From Icerya purchasi (lineage: Eukaryota; Arthropoda; Insecta; Hemiptera; Monophlebidae), in NCBI GenBank assembly GCA_039619475.1, contig CM077115.1:220333291-220397290 (forward strand): a stretch of DNA of 64,000 nt, read 5' to 3'. The notes below the pieces were generated by a model. That model saw nothing but the letters and a program-made list of their open reading frames with translations, was not told where the DNA came from and made no database searches. Made by a program: the position numbers and the translations under genes. Below, piece after piece: positions 1 to 10,919 of the stretch (its first letter is position 1; each line of letters opens with the position of its first letter).

Positions 1-3000
1 TATACGGAAAACAATAAAATCGAGGGAATATGAGGGAAAGGGAGAGGATATAGCCTGAAGAGCACTTTTGGAGTCTGATATAATTAAGTATCTATCAGAA
101 GAACGAGTTGAGGAAATAAATATAACGGCTCGAAGAATGGCATAAAGTTCTGCGGAAAAGATGGAGCAAAAAGCCGGGAGCCTGAAGGATTGAGCGGAAT
201 TATTGGCTGGAGAGAAAAAGGCAGCAGCTACTCCTCCTGAACTCTTGGAACCATCAGTAAATATTAAGGAATGAAAAGGAAACGAGGAATTAATAAGAAA
301 ATTAAATTCTTGATTGACAACTGCGGATCCAGAAGTTTTGGATGATGAAGGAAGAGAAAAGAGTTTTGGAGGGTGAAAAAACACGAAGAAGTTAAAAATA
401 AAATAAGGAAGTTTACTGTGGGAAATAGTATAGGAGGAGAATTTGTCTAAACGATGAGAAATAAGAGCTAAGATAGGACATTTATTAGGAGAGAAGCGCC
501 ATTTATGAAAGATAGAGAGGTATGTGAGACGAATCTTAGAAAATGAGATAGAAAGTCTTTTTACAAGGAAACTGTATCCTAAATGTGATCGTCGGATAAA
601 CAACGGTTTTATATTCGATTCAGCAAGAAGAGCTGGAATAGGAGTGGAATTAAGCGCCCTTAAGCAAAAACGAAGAACCAAATTTTGTGTTAAATCCAGT
701 TTAGAGAGGAGAGATTTTGAGGCATTGCCATATATGAAGGAACAGTAATCTAGTTTAGATAATATGATTGATTTGTACAGCAGGATTAGGATTTGAGGAT
801 CACCGTCCCATCTCGTATGTGACAGGGCCTTGAACAGGTTGAGTCGTTTGCGGCAAGAAATATTAAAGAAATTAATGTGCTCAAAGAAGGACAAGCGGCT
901 ATTTAGAAACACTCCAAGATAGCAAAAACAGTTGACTAGGGAAATAGGAAGATTATTCAGAGAAACATTGACAGTGGCTAAATTGTAAGGACGGAGAGAA
1001 AATATAACGCAGGAGAATTTAGAAGAAGACACAGATAGATGAATAGAAGAAAGAGAAAGTTCCAAGACGGACAGTGATCTGTTAAGTACCTCGTTGGCAG
1101 TTGTAATATCCATAGCTGAGGAGTAAAGGAGAATATCGTCTGCATAGAACAGGGAAGAGGAAGAAATAGGAAGAGTGGCAACATTGAGCATATAGATATT
1201 AAACAAAGTGGGACTGAGACAAGAGCCCTGCGGAAGACCACGAAAAACCTTTCTTGAAGGAGAATCTGTTGCAGAAGACTAACGGATAGATCGATTCAGC
1301 ATAAGGTTGAGAACAAGATCAACGAAAGTAGGAGGAATACTAATGGATAACCTTTTTTCCTTGAAGGCAGGGAAGATAAACATTGTCGAAAGCAGCAGAG
1401 ATATCAATAAAGGCTGCCAAGGTGTATTTTTTGTCAATAAAAGATTTATATATATCGGATACAAACAGACTTATACAATCAGCTGGACCAAGGCCCGGAC
1501 GAAAACCAAACATATTGCTAGGAAGGATATTCAAGTTTTCGAACCACCAAACGAGACGCCTATTGAGAATACTCTCAGAGAGCTTTCTAAGGCAGGAGGC
1601 GAGTGAGATAGGTCGAAAAGAAGAGGAGTTCTTTTTGGGAATGGGGATGATAATAAATGTGTTCCAAGAGGATGGAGTATTGCATGTATCAACAAAGAAA
1701 TTAAACAACGAATTCAGGAACTGAAGAGCACTGTCAGACAGATTTTGGACAACAAGGTAAGGAATTCCGTCGATTCCTGGTGAGGATTTAGACGCCGTAT
1801 GTAAGGCAAGTTGGAGCTCATTAATATGAAAAGGAGAGGTAAGAAAATGAGGAGAGAGGATAGGAGTAGACGATAACATCGTTTCCTCGAGGCATGGAAC
1901 ATAAGGAGGGGCAATTGAGTCGATAAAGATAGAAAGGTTGTCATCAGAGAGGAAGTGGTTAGAGGAATGGCCGGCAGACGAAGATTTAAAAGCCCTGGCA
2001 AGACTCCAAATCCGCGAGAGAGGGGTATTTCGTGTAAAAGAAGAGCAGTACTTTCTCCATGACATTCTCTTAGCGGCTTTTATTGTAAATCTAGTTTTGG
2101 CATTAGCCCGTTTATGTGCGAGAAAGTTCTCCAAAGTGGAATTGGAGCGAAAGGTTTTGAACGTTCGAGAACTAAGGTCATAAGCACGTTTACACTCATC
2201 GTTCCACCATAAATAGGAAGAGGATTTATGTTTAGTTTGAGAGGGAAAACGGGAAGAAGGACACGACAAAGAAAGATCATTAGTAATTGCTAGGATGAAA
2301 GAGTTATATTGACACTGAGAATCATGGATATCTTGTATTCTTGAGACATAGGAATCCACCACTGAGCTGAATTTAGCCTAGTCAACCCGGGATAGATTCC
2401 ACTGAGGATTAAGAGCAGGTTTGGAAACAGTAAGATAAGAGAAATCAAAAAAGGAAATAAGGATAGGAACGTGATCACTTCCAAAGGTGCCATCCAAAGT
2501 TCTCCAGCTAAGTTGCAAACTGATGGAAGAAGAACAGAAGGTAAGATCAAGAGAACTAGTAACTGAAGTGTTTCTGAAAAAAGTAGGCGAAGAATCATTA
2601 AGTAAAACTAAATTATTGTTGAGGAAAAAATCTTCTAGAATCACACCATTTCGGTTATAATGTGAGCAGCCCCAGAGCGGCGAGCGAGCGTTCAAATCAC
2701 CTCCAACGATAAAGGGATGAGGAATTGAATTAAGGAAGAGTAAAAAAGAAAAGTCCCGGAGGGTATAAGACGGAGGAATGTAGACAGATATTATGTGAAG
2801 AGATCAGAAGACTTGGAAGGTATTGAAATATGAACTATGTTCAAGGCATGGAGTGAGGAAGAAAGAGGAAGTTGAACATTGTGTTCAGTAAATTGAATGT
2901 CTTTTTTAATAAGAATTGCAGCGCCACCGTATCCATCATCCCGATCAGACTTGATCGCATAATAGTTTTTACAGGTGAAATGAGTATTCTGTTTAAGCCA

Positions 3001-3117
3001 TGTTTCTGAAAGCAAGGCTATGGTTAATCTCATTTTGACTAAGCAAAGCCTCTAGGACCCTCTGTTTGCTCTAAGGCTTCGGAAATTCCACTGTAAAACT
3101 TTTAAATTAGAACACAT
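1..3117 (-). pseudogene. A1 ORF2: endonuclease / reverse transcriptase / RNase H, broken
   Basis: ORF2 would begin at the ATG at 3115-3117 (MCSNLKVLQWN), the usual start of an apurinic-type endonuclease domain. The reading continues through LLSETWL, GDLNARSPLW and SDHVP endonuclease motifs, then RT motifs (FRPISLASCLRKL, FGFRPG, AAFIDISAAFD, GLPQGSC, YADD) and enters RNase H at the left edge. It is not functional. Lesions shared with A2 are a frameshift near 2790, a frameshift in an A-run near 1360 and a stop at 1279-1281. Lesions private to this copy are a one-base deletion near 3060 and a TAG at 2378-2380 replacing a Trp codon. The enzyme would nick target DNA and copy the element RNA there. 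Confidence 0.9.
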
Positions 3118-3405
3118 ATTTGGAAGAGAAAACATAATAGCAGATGAGGCTAAAGCTCAAATTGACCAAGGCCAACCAGCTGTAGTTCAAGTGCGGCAAA
3201 GAACATACAGAGGAAGTATGAGAAGGAAAAATGAAGGAATGTGCAATAGGTAAAACTAAGTTACCGAGGAAGAGCGCTAGACCGTTTAAAAGTTTAAACC
3301 ACTGAGTAAAAGTAAAAAGGTTTAGATATAAGAAGGAGATTAATTTAAAACAGTCGACTCTTAAACTCTGAGTACTCATTTTGGGAGACTTGTTAAGAGA
3401 GTGTT

Positions 3406-5153
3406 CTATACGAAAGAAAAGAAGAAAGAGAGAAGAGCAGAAAACAGAGAAAGAAAAGAAAAGAAGAGAAAAGAAAAAAGAAAAAAAAAAAAAAACTCAT
3501 TTGTTTGATTCTCTACTGTAGAACATGAGTGGATTAAGTGGAAAAATTTATATGCTAACTTTTGGAATTCAGGATTACTGCGCAGTTGTGGAGAGATTTC
3601 TTGGAAGTTTAAAATAAAATTCATCCTGTCAGCTGCCTCGGGAGCTGATACAGGTAAGGAAAGATTAAGGTTAGCCGGAGCATTATTTGGCACCTCGGAG
3701 TTTTTAGTAACGGGACTAGATTTATTGACCGAAGAATGGTTTGAAAAGAAAAGTCCGTCTGGATAATTGCGGTTATTAGAAGGAAGAGGAGGAAAGTAAG
3801 ATTGAGCTGGTGAAAAAGTTTTATGATTTGATGTTACAGATTTTTTATGGAAAAAGTGAGATTTAGGACGGGAAGTAGTAAGATTTTCTTTACGGGTTAT
3901 ATCCGCAAAAGAAAATGCGGACGATGAGCGGTTCTCTTTTTTAAACTGGCGGGCTTCGCTGAAGGAAATGTTTTCAAACGCCATTATTTTTTTTAACTCG
4001 AGCTGTTCTTGGAAGACGGGGCATTGACGACTACTAGTTTCATGCTGACCTCTGCAATTAAGACATATAGGTTGCGAGAGAGGCTCGGGGCACTCGTTAG
4101 CTCGATGCGATTCACCACACTTGTCGCAACGAGGTTTACTACGACACATTTTTTCCGTGTGACCAAAACGGAAGCAGGCTCGACACTGAATGGGATTTTT
4201 TATGCTATGTTCAACTGAACATCGGAGATGAAAGAAATGGACAAACTCGGGAATTTTGTGTGAAAGAAATTTAATCTCGACTAAGGGAATAGGCCGAAGC
4301 TCACCGTCTTTTCGCTTTTTAAGACGTCGAATAGATATAACTGGGACTGACGATGTTATGTCTTTGCAAAGGTCTTCTTCCGAGACATCTGTCGGAATAT
4401 CCCTCACAATACCAAACGAAAATAAAAGAGAGCTCGGAATGAAGGCTTTAAGTTTATGTTGTTCTAAAAATGTACTATCTAATAGAAATTCATTGGCCAA
4501 GGAAATATTATTAAAAAATAATCGGAGCCTGTTCCTACCGGCTCGCACAATTTCCCTAATCGCTGCAGTTTTTTTAAACAGGAATTTTGCGGCAGCAAAC
4601 GGGTGAAGACTGCCGATATTATTATCCGAAAGAGATTCCAATATAATCTGAACGGAACCAGTGAAATTAGCAGGAAAAAGAACGATATCTCGATTATTAC
4701 TACTATTGTTGTTATTAGTATTATTATTATTACTGTTGTTGTTATTAGTATTATTATTATTACTATTACCATTATTATTATTATGACTATTATTGTAATT
4801 ATTCATATTATTATTATCAGAAGAAGTATTGTTATTATTACTTTATTATCATTTATGTTATTATTGTTGATACTATTGCCGTTAGTATCGCTGGTGATAT
4901 TAGAATGGGAGTTGCTATTATTGCTATTGCTGTTAGGATCGAGAACGTAAGACGGAGACGGTATGGTGAGATCGGCTTGTGAAAGCCTGATTTCTTTTGG
5001 GAGAGTAGCGGAAATCGGTGAGAGAGGATCAGCCGATTTACGTTTCGGGTTGGGATCTAAGTCTACACTTATGGACAGGTTGGACGGGGGTTTAACCGAT
5101 TTGGTGGAATTTTGGGAGGAGGCCGCTGAGCGGCCCCCCTTAGCTACGCTCAT
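3406..5153 (-). pseudogene. A1 ORF1: gag-like RNA-binding protein, frameshifted in the Asn tract
   Basis: The start is ATG at 5151-5153 (MSVAKGGRSAASSQ), identical to A2. The product is a retrotransposon nucleocapsid-like protein. It has a Ser/Pro-rich N-terminus, a poly-Asn tract encoded by an (AAT)n microsatellite, a central domain (SVQIILESLSDNNIGSLHPF) and three zinc knuckles: CRACFRFGHTEKMC, CDKCGESHRANEC and CLNCRGQHETSSRQC. One base is missing near 4842 relative to A2, which splits the frame inside the Asn repeat (first part 4803-5153, second part 3406-4806). The natural C-terminus is unclear. The last stretch (about 3406-3495) translates a polypyrimidine tract and is probably inter-ORF sequence. 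Confidence 0.88.
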
Positions 5154-5448
5154 TTAACAAGCAGAAGAAAAGGAGAGGGAAAAAAAAAAAACACGAAACG
5201 AGAAAGATTAAATAAATAAATGTAAGCGAATAAATAAGTAAATCGATGAATTAAAAGTGAAATTAAATCTATGCGAGAAAAATCTGAAATTCAGACACGG
5301 CGAATAACGAAAACGTGATTACCGTGTTTAACGTGTTACAATTAAAACGAGTGATAAGACAGACAAAAGGAAGTAAAATTGAACAATCTCACCGCTGTTG
5401 ATCTGCCGACGATAAACGCGATAACGCACTACATGTTCGAAAACGCAC
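5154..5448 (-). promoter_or_regulatory. A1 5' UTR, probable internal promoter region
   Basis: This 295-base stretch matches the 5' UTR of A2 (16541-16839) almost base for base in reverse complement. Similarity stops at about 5448 (A2 16547), which I take as the 5' end. Non-LTR elements usually carry an internal promoter here, but I see no diagnostic motif. Confidence 0.6.
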
Positions 5449-5610
5449 AAAACTAACCAACTTTCCATCTCCTTCTGTTGTTCCCTTGTTATCCGCCTTC
5501 ATTTCCTCTGTCTCTATTCGTTTCTTGATATAACTTGTCGCTCCATATGTCCTTCTATTCTTTTAATCTTTTGTGCTGGGTTAATGTCCTGTGCTGGCGT
5601 GCCCATTTAA

Positions 5611-5639
<29 letters not shown>
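5449..5639 (+). mobile_element. Element H: 3' stub of an I/R1-like retrotransposon
   Basis: Right after the A1 5' end the plus strand reads FPSPSVVPLLSAFISSVSI and then a stop. This matches the C-terminal end of ORF2 in relic C1 (VPSPSVVQALDCFLSAI) and in B. A short 3' UTR follows with the family's 3' stem (TGGG at 5577-5580, CCCA at 5602-5605) and a pure A tail at 5614-5639. A1 probably inserted into H, with the rest of H beyond the left edge, but that cannot be checked here. Confidence 0.75.
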
Positions 5640-5641
<2 letters not shown>

Positions 5642-6489
5642 GTTTACGCTACTAGGCTATTACGACGATTTCAGAGCTGACATCTGTACACATAAATACA
5701 TGCTTATATACATAATTTTTCAATGTTGGGACTTTAGCAGATTTTGCCGAATGGCTAGTTCGATCGCAATGATCTGATCAAGATAAGATCAAGTATATTC
5801 ACCACCGTATTCGATGACTATTTTATACGAAAATAAAATATTTCTGCCCCATATTTGCACAGGTCATCAATTCCCTTTTAATTAACCATAAGGTAGCAGC
5901 GCACCTGAAATCAAAAATAATATCTTCCCTTTAAAAACTGGGGAAAACTAAACTCTAATTTATAAATTGTTCCAACAAAGGACCAACCGCTAGTTAACTG
6001 TAGAGTATTTAAAGAGCATGTTTGAACATTGTGAAAAGTAAAAAGCAATTATACCAGTGCGATTATTTTCACAAACTGTAAATTTCAACAGCTTTCCTTA
6101 AGAAATGCGAAATCACATAAAATTTCGATTGCACCGGGTAATTCTGCTATTAATGAATACAGCGTTGTGTTCAAACAATTAAAAATAGACTAAAAGCTAT
6201 GGATTCACGAAATCGAGCTTCGTCTGAAATATAATCATTCGAGGTATTCCAGGAACACTTTTAAACAATGGATTAAGTTTAATTGAAAACTACTTGCATC
6301 GGTATATTTGAATAAAATTAGATTCTATTTTTCCAGAAGTATTTAAGAAAAATAATCCTGTTTACAATGGCTTTGAACTAACGCGTCAAATAAATGTGAG
6401 GGGCAGCGCGTTATTTCAAAATTATATCGATCAACAAAATAGATTTTAAGAACAGCTCAAAACCGACTTGGTAGCTTTTATTCGAAAAA
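5640..6489. other. AT-rich stretch, no gene seen
   Basis: I see no coding pattern, terminal repeats or recognisable element in this stretch between H and D. Confidence 0.5.
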
Positions 6490-8975
6490 TTTTTTTTTTT
6501 TTTCTCTTATTTTATTGCAATCTAGTCTAAATAGACTAATAAACAATTTTTCTTTAACAAAACAATATATAAGTAACTAATAATAATACCAAAATAGCCC
6601 AATGGAATCTTGGTATACACACTTTAATTAAATAATAAATGATATATCTACGAATTTCAAATACTGATACGAGTTCATGCGGTTTTGTTCTCTCGGGCCT
6701 TCTCTCCAAATCCGCTGTGTTCAAGAGCTGACGCGCTTCAGTATTTACATGATTTACAAGTCTCATCTGATGACATTTCGCAAATTTTTTAATTACTTGA
6801 TTAACATACTCCGCCTGCAGATCTTTATGGATATGAACATTTTTTACGTAATATGGTGCGTTCACCATGTTCCTTAAAACTTTCTTTTGAAAGCGCTGTA
6901 TAATACTTCCATTGTTTTGTTTGCTACAACCCCATAGCTGTATGCCATAGGTCCAAACAGGCTTCAACATTTGATTATATAACAACATTTTATTATGTAT
7001 CGATAGCGGAGAGTGTTTACCGATCATCCAATAAAGTTTTCTATATCGTATTTCTAACTCTTCTCTCTTCTTTTTTACATGTGCTTTCCACCGAAGTTTG
7101 GCATCTAGTGTCATACCTAGATACTTAGCTGTATTTGCGTGCGGTATAGCATTATTATTAATATGTATTTCAAGCATATGTAGTACGTTTATTAGTAAAG
7201 TCCACATGTACGGATTTAGTTTCATTTAGTTTAATGTTCCACTTTTTAGTCCAATCATATATTGTATCCAATGCAGTTTGCAACTTCCTTGTATACATTG
7301 TCCTCTGCTACTGATAAAATTGCTGTATCATCAGCGAAAGTTGCTACGGTGTTATTTTCCAATTTAGGTAAATCGCACGTATAGAGGACATAAAGCGTCG
7401 GTCCCAAAACACTCCCTTGAGGGACTCCAGCTAGTATTGCTTTTAAGTCCGAGTAAACATTGTTTTTCTTTATTCTAAAATACCTATCCGAAAGGTACGA
7501 AGTTAGTATATCTGCATATGACTTAGGTAGCATAGTTTTTAACTTATATTTTAAACCTTCATGCCAAACCTTATCAAAGGCTTGGGCTACATCTAAAAAA
7601 ACAGCCGAGCATACTTGTTTACGTTCCAACGATTTTTTCTGTTACATCAGTTATTCTATGTATTTGATCTATGGTTGAGTGCTTTTGTCTAAACCCAAAC
7701 TGGTGTTTTGGTATTAGATTTTCCATTTCAGTTACAGACATTAATCTTTTTAAGAACAATTTTTCAAATAGCCTTGATAGTATTGGCAGTAGCGATATTG
7801 GCCTGTAGGACGATATTTCAAACTGCGATTTGCCTGGCTTCGGAATCATGATTACATCAGCAACTTTCCAAACTCTTGGTACGTATTTCAATCTAAGTAC
7901 AGCGTTGATAATATGCGTAAGTTTTAGAATAGCCTTTTTTGGTAGCTGTTTTATTATTTCTCCAATAATTAAATCATATCCAGGCGCTTTCTTGGATTTT
8001 ATATTTGATTTAATTTCGCGGAAAACTTCAGATGGTGTAACAGGTTTGATTACCTCATTTCTTTGCTCAATCTCTTGATTCATACAGTTATTTTCTTCAA
8101 AGACTTCCAACTGAAACACGTTTTCTAAATGTTCCGCAAATAACTTCACTTTCTCCTCATTACTTCGTGCCCAATTACCGCTTATATCTTTAATTGGGGC
8201 TTCAAATGTAGTAGGCTGCTTGATCCTTTTGGTAGCTTTCCATAGTGAATACTCAGTGCTACTATCACTTGTCATTTCAGTTAATGCTATTGCAATTGTC
8301 TCGTTACGTAATTTTTTTAATTCTCTTTTTAATCTCTGTGTAAGATTGTTATATTTATTTTTATCATGCATTGATCTAGTTTGCTGCCATTTACGCCTAG
8401 CCCTTCGTTTTTCACTTAATAGTTTCCTAATTTCTTTGGGGTAATTATTGCCCTTAAACCGTCTTTTAATTTCGGGGGTACTATTCCAGGCAGCATGTTG
8501 TATCTGACTTACAAACTTCTCCAGTTCAAAATCTACTTGTTCAATAGTTCTCAGTGGAACATTTAATTTAACATTTTCTTCTAAACAATATCTGAAATTT
8601 TCCCAATCAGTAAGTTTATTAACTAACGTCAGATTAGTTTCCTTTTCAATTATATTATTACTTATCGTCAAAAGTATAGATGAATGGTCAGAACTTAAAC
8701 CAAAATACTCTTCAATCTTGATATAATTATGTGAAATACTTCTTATTATGAAAAAATCTATTAAATCTGGTTTTCTAGTGACATCAGATGGCCAGTAGGT
8801 CGGTTTTCCTGTTGATATCGTATCACAGTTATATTCCTTGATTGCATTTAGCAACTCTTTACCTTTTGCTGTTGTTAGCCTAGAGCCCCAGTAGGTATTC
8901 TTGGCATTAAAGTCGCCACCAACTATAAATCGACTACCTAAATAATCTAGAAACCGAATATATTCGTTTTTAAGT
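6490..8975 (-). mobile_element. Element D: 5'-truncated Jockey-like retrotransposon
   Basis: The poly(A) tail appears as a T-run at 6490-6503. The body begins at about 8975 inside the endonuclease domain, so ORF1 and the start of ORF2 are missing, which is typical 5' truncation. The protein matches the Jockey clade. I could not find convincing flanking duplications. Confidence 0.85.
6554..8975 (-). pseudogene. D ORF2 remnant: endonuclease (partial) and reverse transcriptase
   Basis: The open part starts with endonuclease core FIVGGDFNAKNTYWGSR near 8930 and GLSSDHSSIL near 8690, then RT motifs SYRPISLLPILSRLFEKL, HQFGFRQKHST, AVFLDVAQAFDKVWHEGL, AGVPQGSVLGP, FADDTAIL, and the thumb/C-terminal part (AKYLGMTLDAKLRWKAHV, PVWTYGIQLWGC). 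It ends near 6554. Two frame breaks split it: one near 7620-7635 in a run of A, the other near 7225-7255. The RTKPHEL ending is shared with element N (RTKPYEL), so the two belong to the same broad group. Confidence 0.88.
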
Positions 8976-9789
8976 TATCAATCATACAACGGGACGGTTG
9001 TGTTTGCTGTGTTTTTTTTTGCTCTGTGTTAAGTGTGGTTTAGTTTAATTTTGAAGTAAAATTAAGGTTCGAAATTGTTTATACTTGCCAAGCTTAGGTT
9101 CCCGAATAACATTTGAGAATTGGGTTTTTATCGAAGTCGCTGGTTCGTAAATTATATTAATGTTTTAAATTATTCGAAAATTAAACGAAATATATTGAAT
9201 AATGTATGTCGGACTCGGCACATAAATCAACTTAAATTACTAAAATTCCAGTTTTTGAGTGTATTTCATACAAACGCTTCCTAATACATTACAAAAGCCG
9301 GTTACAAAAACGTTAGAGTCTTACAAGTGTGAGAATAGTTGTTCAATAACCAGCAAATCAAAATATTCCTTCCAGTACTCCGTATACTATCGCATCCGAT
9401 AAATGTAGTTAAAGCACATTGACTTTTAATTTATATAAGTGATTACATTTCAGTTTGGGAGACTATTATATCTTCTAACGTTAATCGTAGAAAATTAATA
9501 TTTTGTTCGGTGAATCGTCGATATGTACTATTGATAAAAATTACACCAGTATATGATTAATGTTATGTTGCTGAAAGATATCAGTAGTAATAATATTCAC
9601 TTATCAATTTCTCTAATAATTCACATATGTAGTATTGATAAATTGTTTTTCAATTTTTTTCAAATCACTCGCAATCGTTTATTCAGTTTATACACATTAC
9701 AAAATTATTCATACTTATTGAACGAAATCAAAATAAATACGCCTTAATTAATATATATCTTATAAATATTTATAATAATATACGCTTTC
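8976..9789. other. AT-rich stretch, no gene seen
   Basis: No long reading frame with recognisable motifs and no terminal repeats are visible. Confidence 0.5.
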
Positions 9790-10148
9790 ACTCTAGTCTT
9801 CTTCTTCTTCGTATAATCGTCAAACATAGATAAAATTAAAGTTAACATTAAAATAAAAGTAATATTCATCATTATAAGTTGATCTGTAATTGTTTCAGCC
9901 AATCTAAGGCGTCGTCTTTTGCATCATGTATATCTTTTAAGCACAACTGACCCAAAGAAAAGACTGGACATTCTTCGACAATGTGCTGCATCGTTTGGCG
10001 AGGATTTCCGCAACAGCAGCTAGGCGATTCCCCTAAGCCCCACTTGTACATCATATAGCCGCATCTGCCATGTCCCGTCCTTATACGGTTTAACATCTTC
10101 CATTCCCTTCTTGGTAAGTCCATGCCCGGAAGCTCTTTCCGTGGATCT
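9790..10148 (-). mobile_element. Element E, 3' part (outer host of the nest)
   Basis: This is the 3' piece of a retrotransposon split by B. Coding sequence runs from 10148 to the stop near 9872. It joins exactly in frame to the 5' part ending at 26998: codons for Glu-Asp at the far side are followed here by Pro-Arg-Lys, giving the expected continuous protein. The 3' UTR runs to roughly 9790. No clear poly(A) tail is visible, so the left limit is approximate. Confidence 0.8.
9872..10148 (-). pseudogene. E ORF2 C-terminus with Cys/His zinc-binding motif
   Basis: The peptide contains LPRREWKMLNRIRTGHGRCG, then KWGLGESPSCCCGN and TMQHIVEECPVF. This arrangement (RTGHGRC, CxCG, HIVxxCP) is the common C-terminal end of ORF2 in many animal non-LTR elements. 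It is a terminal fragment whose upstream RT portion lies at 27055-27640, across the inserted B/A2/F block. Confidence 0.85.
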
Positions 10149-10919
10149 TTTTTTTAACTTTTTTATTGGGCTTGTCAGCTACGGATGATTACCCATCAAG
10201 AAGGAAGAACGTAGGACAAAAGGAAGTTGAGGACACTAAGAAAGTTATCTGGGGAAGGTGGAAACGGCCAGAACTACTATGAAGAGATAGCAAGGGAGTC
10301 ACAAAAATATCGGTACTAGAACTCGTGCAATTAGCAGTCCGAAGGGAAATAAATGTGTAAACAAAAAATTATACAGAATATCTTAAAGGAAAGGAAAGCT
10401 CTCATGTCTTGTTAGCCGTTATACCTCATTATCATATATTAACTATATTTAAACGTGTGACCAGCATAAAAAGAAAAGTATTTTTATCTATGTCTGCGAT
10501 TGTTGGGCTGCGCCCACAAAAAGATCATCATCAACAATATGGCCGCAACTGCAATGCAGTGCCCACGGTGCTCGATGAAGCAGGAGACAAGACATCGCTA
10601 TTTGCCTACGGTTGCGACTGCAAAGCAGTGCTCGTAATTCCCATCCAGAAAAGCAAAATAATTGATTATCCATTATTCAAACGGCATCTGCGGACGACGA
10701 GCTTACGATATGTTAAGGATAAACAGGAAAGTGACTCCACATCGGAAGCGGGCAGCATGATCGCCAAATAGAGTAGCGTTCATACTAACTCCGGAAAATC
10801 CGCACCACCTTGACCCAGTTCCACTATGGCCACCATCCGAGCAAAAAGGCCCACAATGCACCATGTGAAGGCGGCGGGGGAACCAAAATCTTAAGATAAG
10901 AAAAGGATGAGGGATTTGC
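10149..10919 (-). other. B 3' UTR with terminal stem and A-rich tail
   Basis: This is about 770 bases, much longer than the roughly 55-base 3' UTR of family A. On the plus strand it ends in a T-run (10149-10155) and carries TGGG (10167-10170) pairing with CCCA (10192-10195). A stretch near 10540-10570 resembles 28222-28255 in relic I, which shows that the long UTR is a family trait. A 120-codon plus-strand frame at 10409-10771 has no recognisable features, and I do not call it a gene. Confidence 0.65.

Larger units (their letters stand above)
1..5448 (-). mobile_element. Non-LTR retrotransposon A1 (I/R1-like), 3' end off the window
   Basis: The element reads right to left: 5' UTR (5154-5448), ORF1 (3406-5153) and ORF2 (from 3117 leftwards, past position 1). 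Its sequence is almost identical, in reverse complement, to A2 at 16541-26773. By that comparison position 1 matches about 26094 in A2, so roughly 680 bases including the 3' end are missing here. Its 5' end abuts H, the 3' stub of an older element. Gag-like ORF1 with CCHC knuckles plus endonuclease, reverse transcriptase and RNase H places it in the I/R1-like group. The exact clade is not settled by eye. Confidence 0.93.

Noticed and set aside
1307..1606. Plus-strand frames lying over A1 (for example 1307-1606, 1383-1724, 4256-4606)
   Set aside because: They are antisense to the ORF1/ORF2 coding of A1 and recur as antisense frames in A2. They have no motifs of their own.
10409..10771. A 120-codon plus-strand gene inside B
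   Set aside because: It lies within the 3' UTR of B on the opposite strand, has no recognisable motif, and similar non-coding sequence occurs in relic I.
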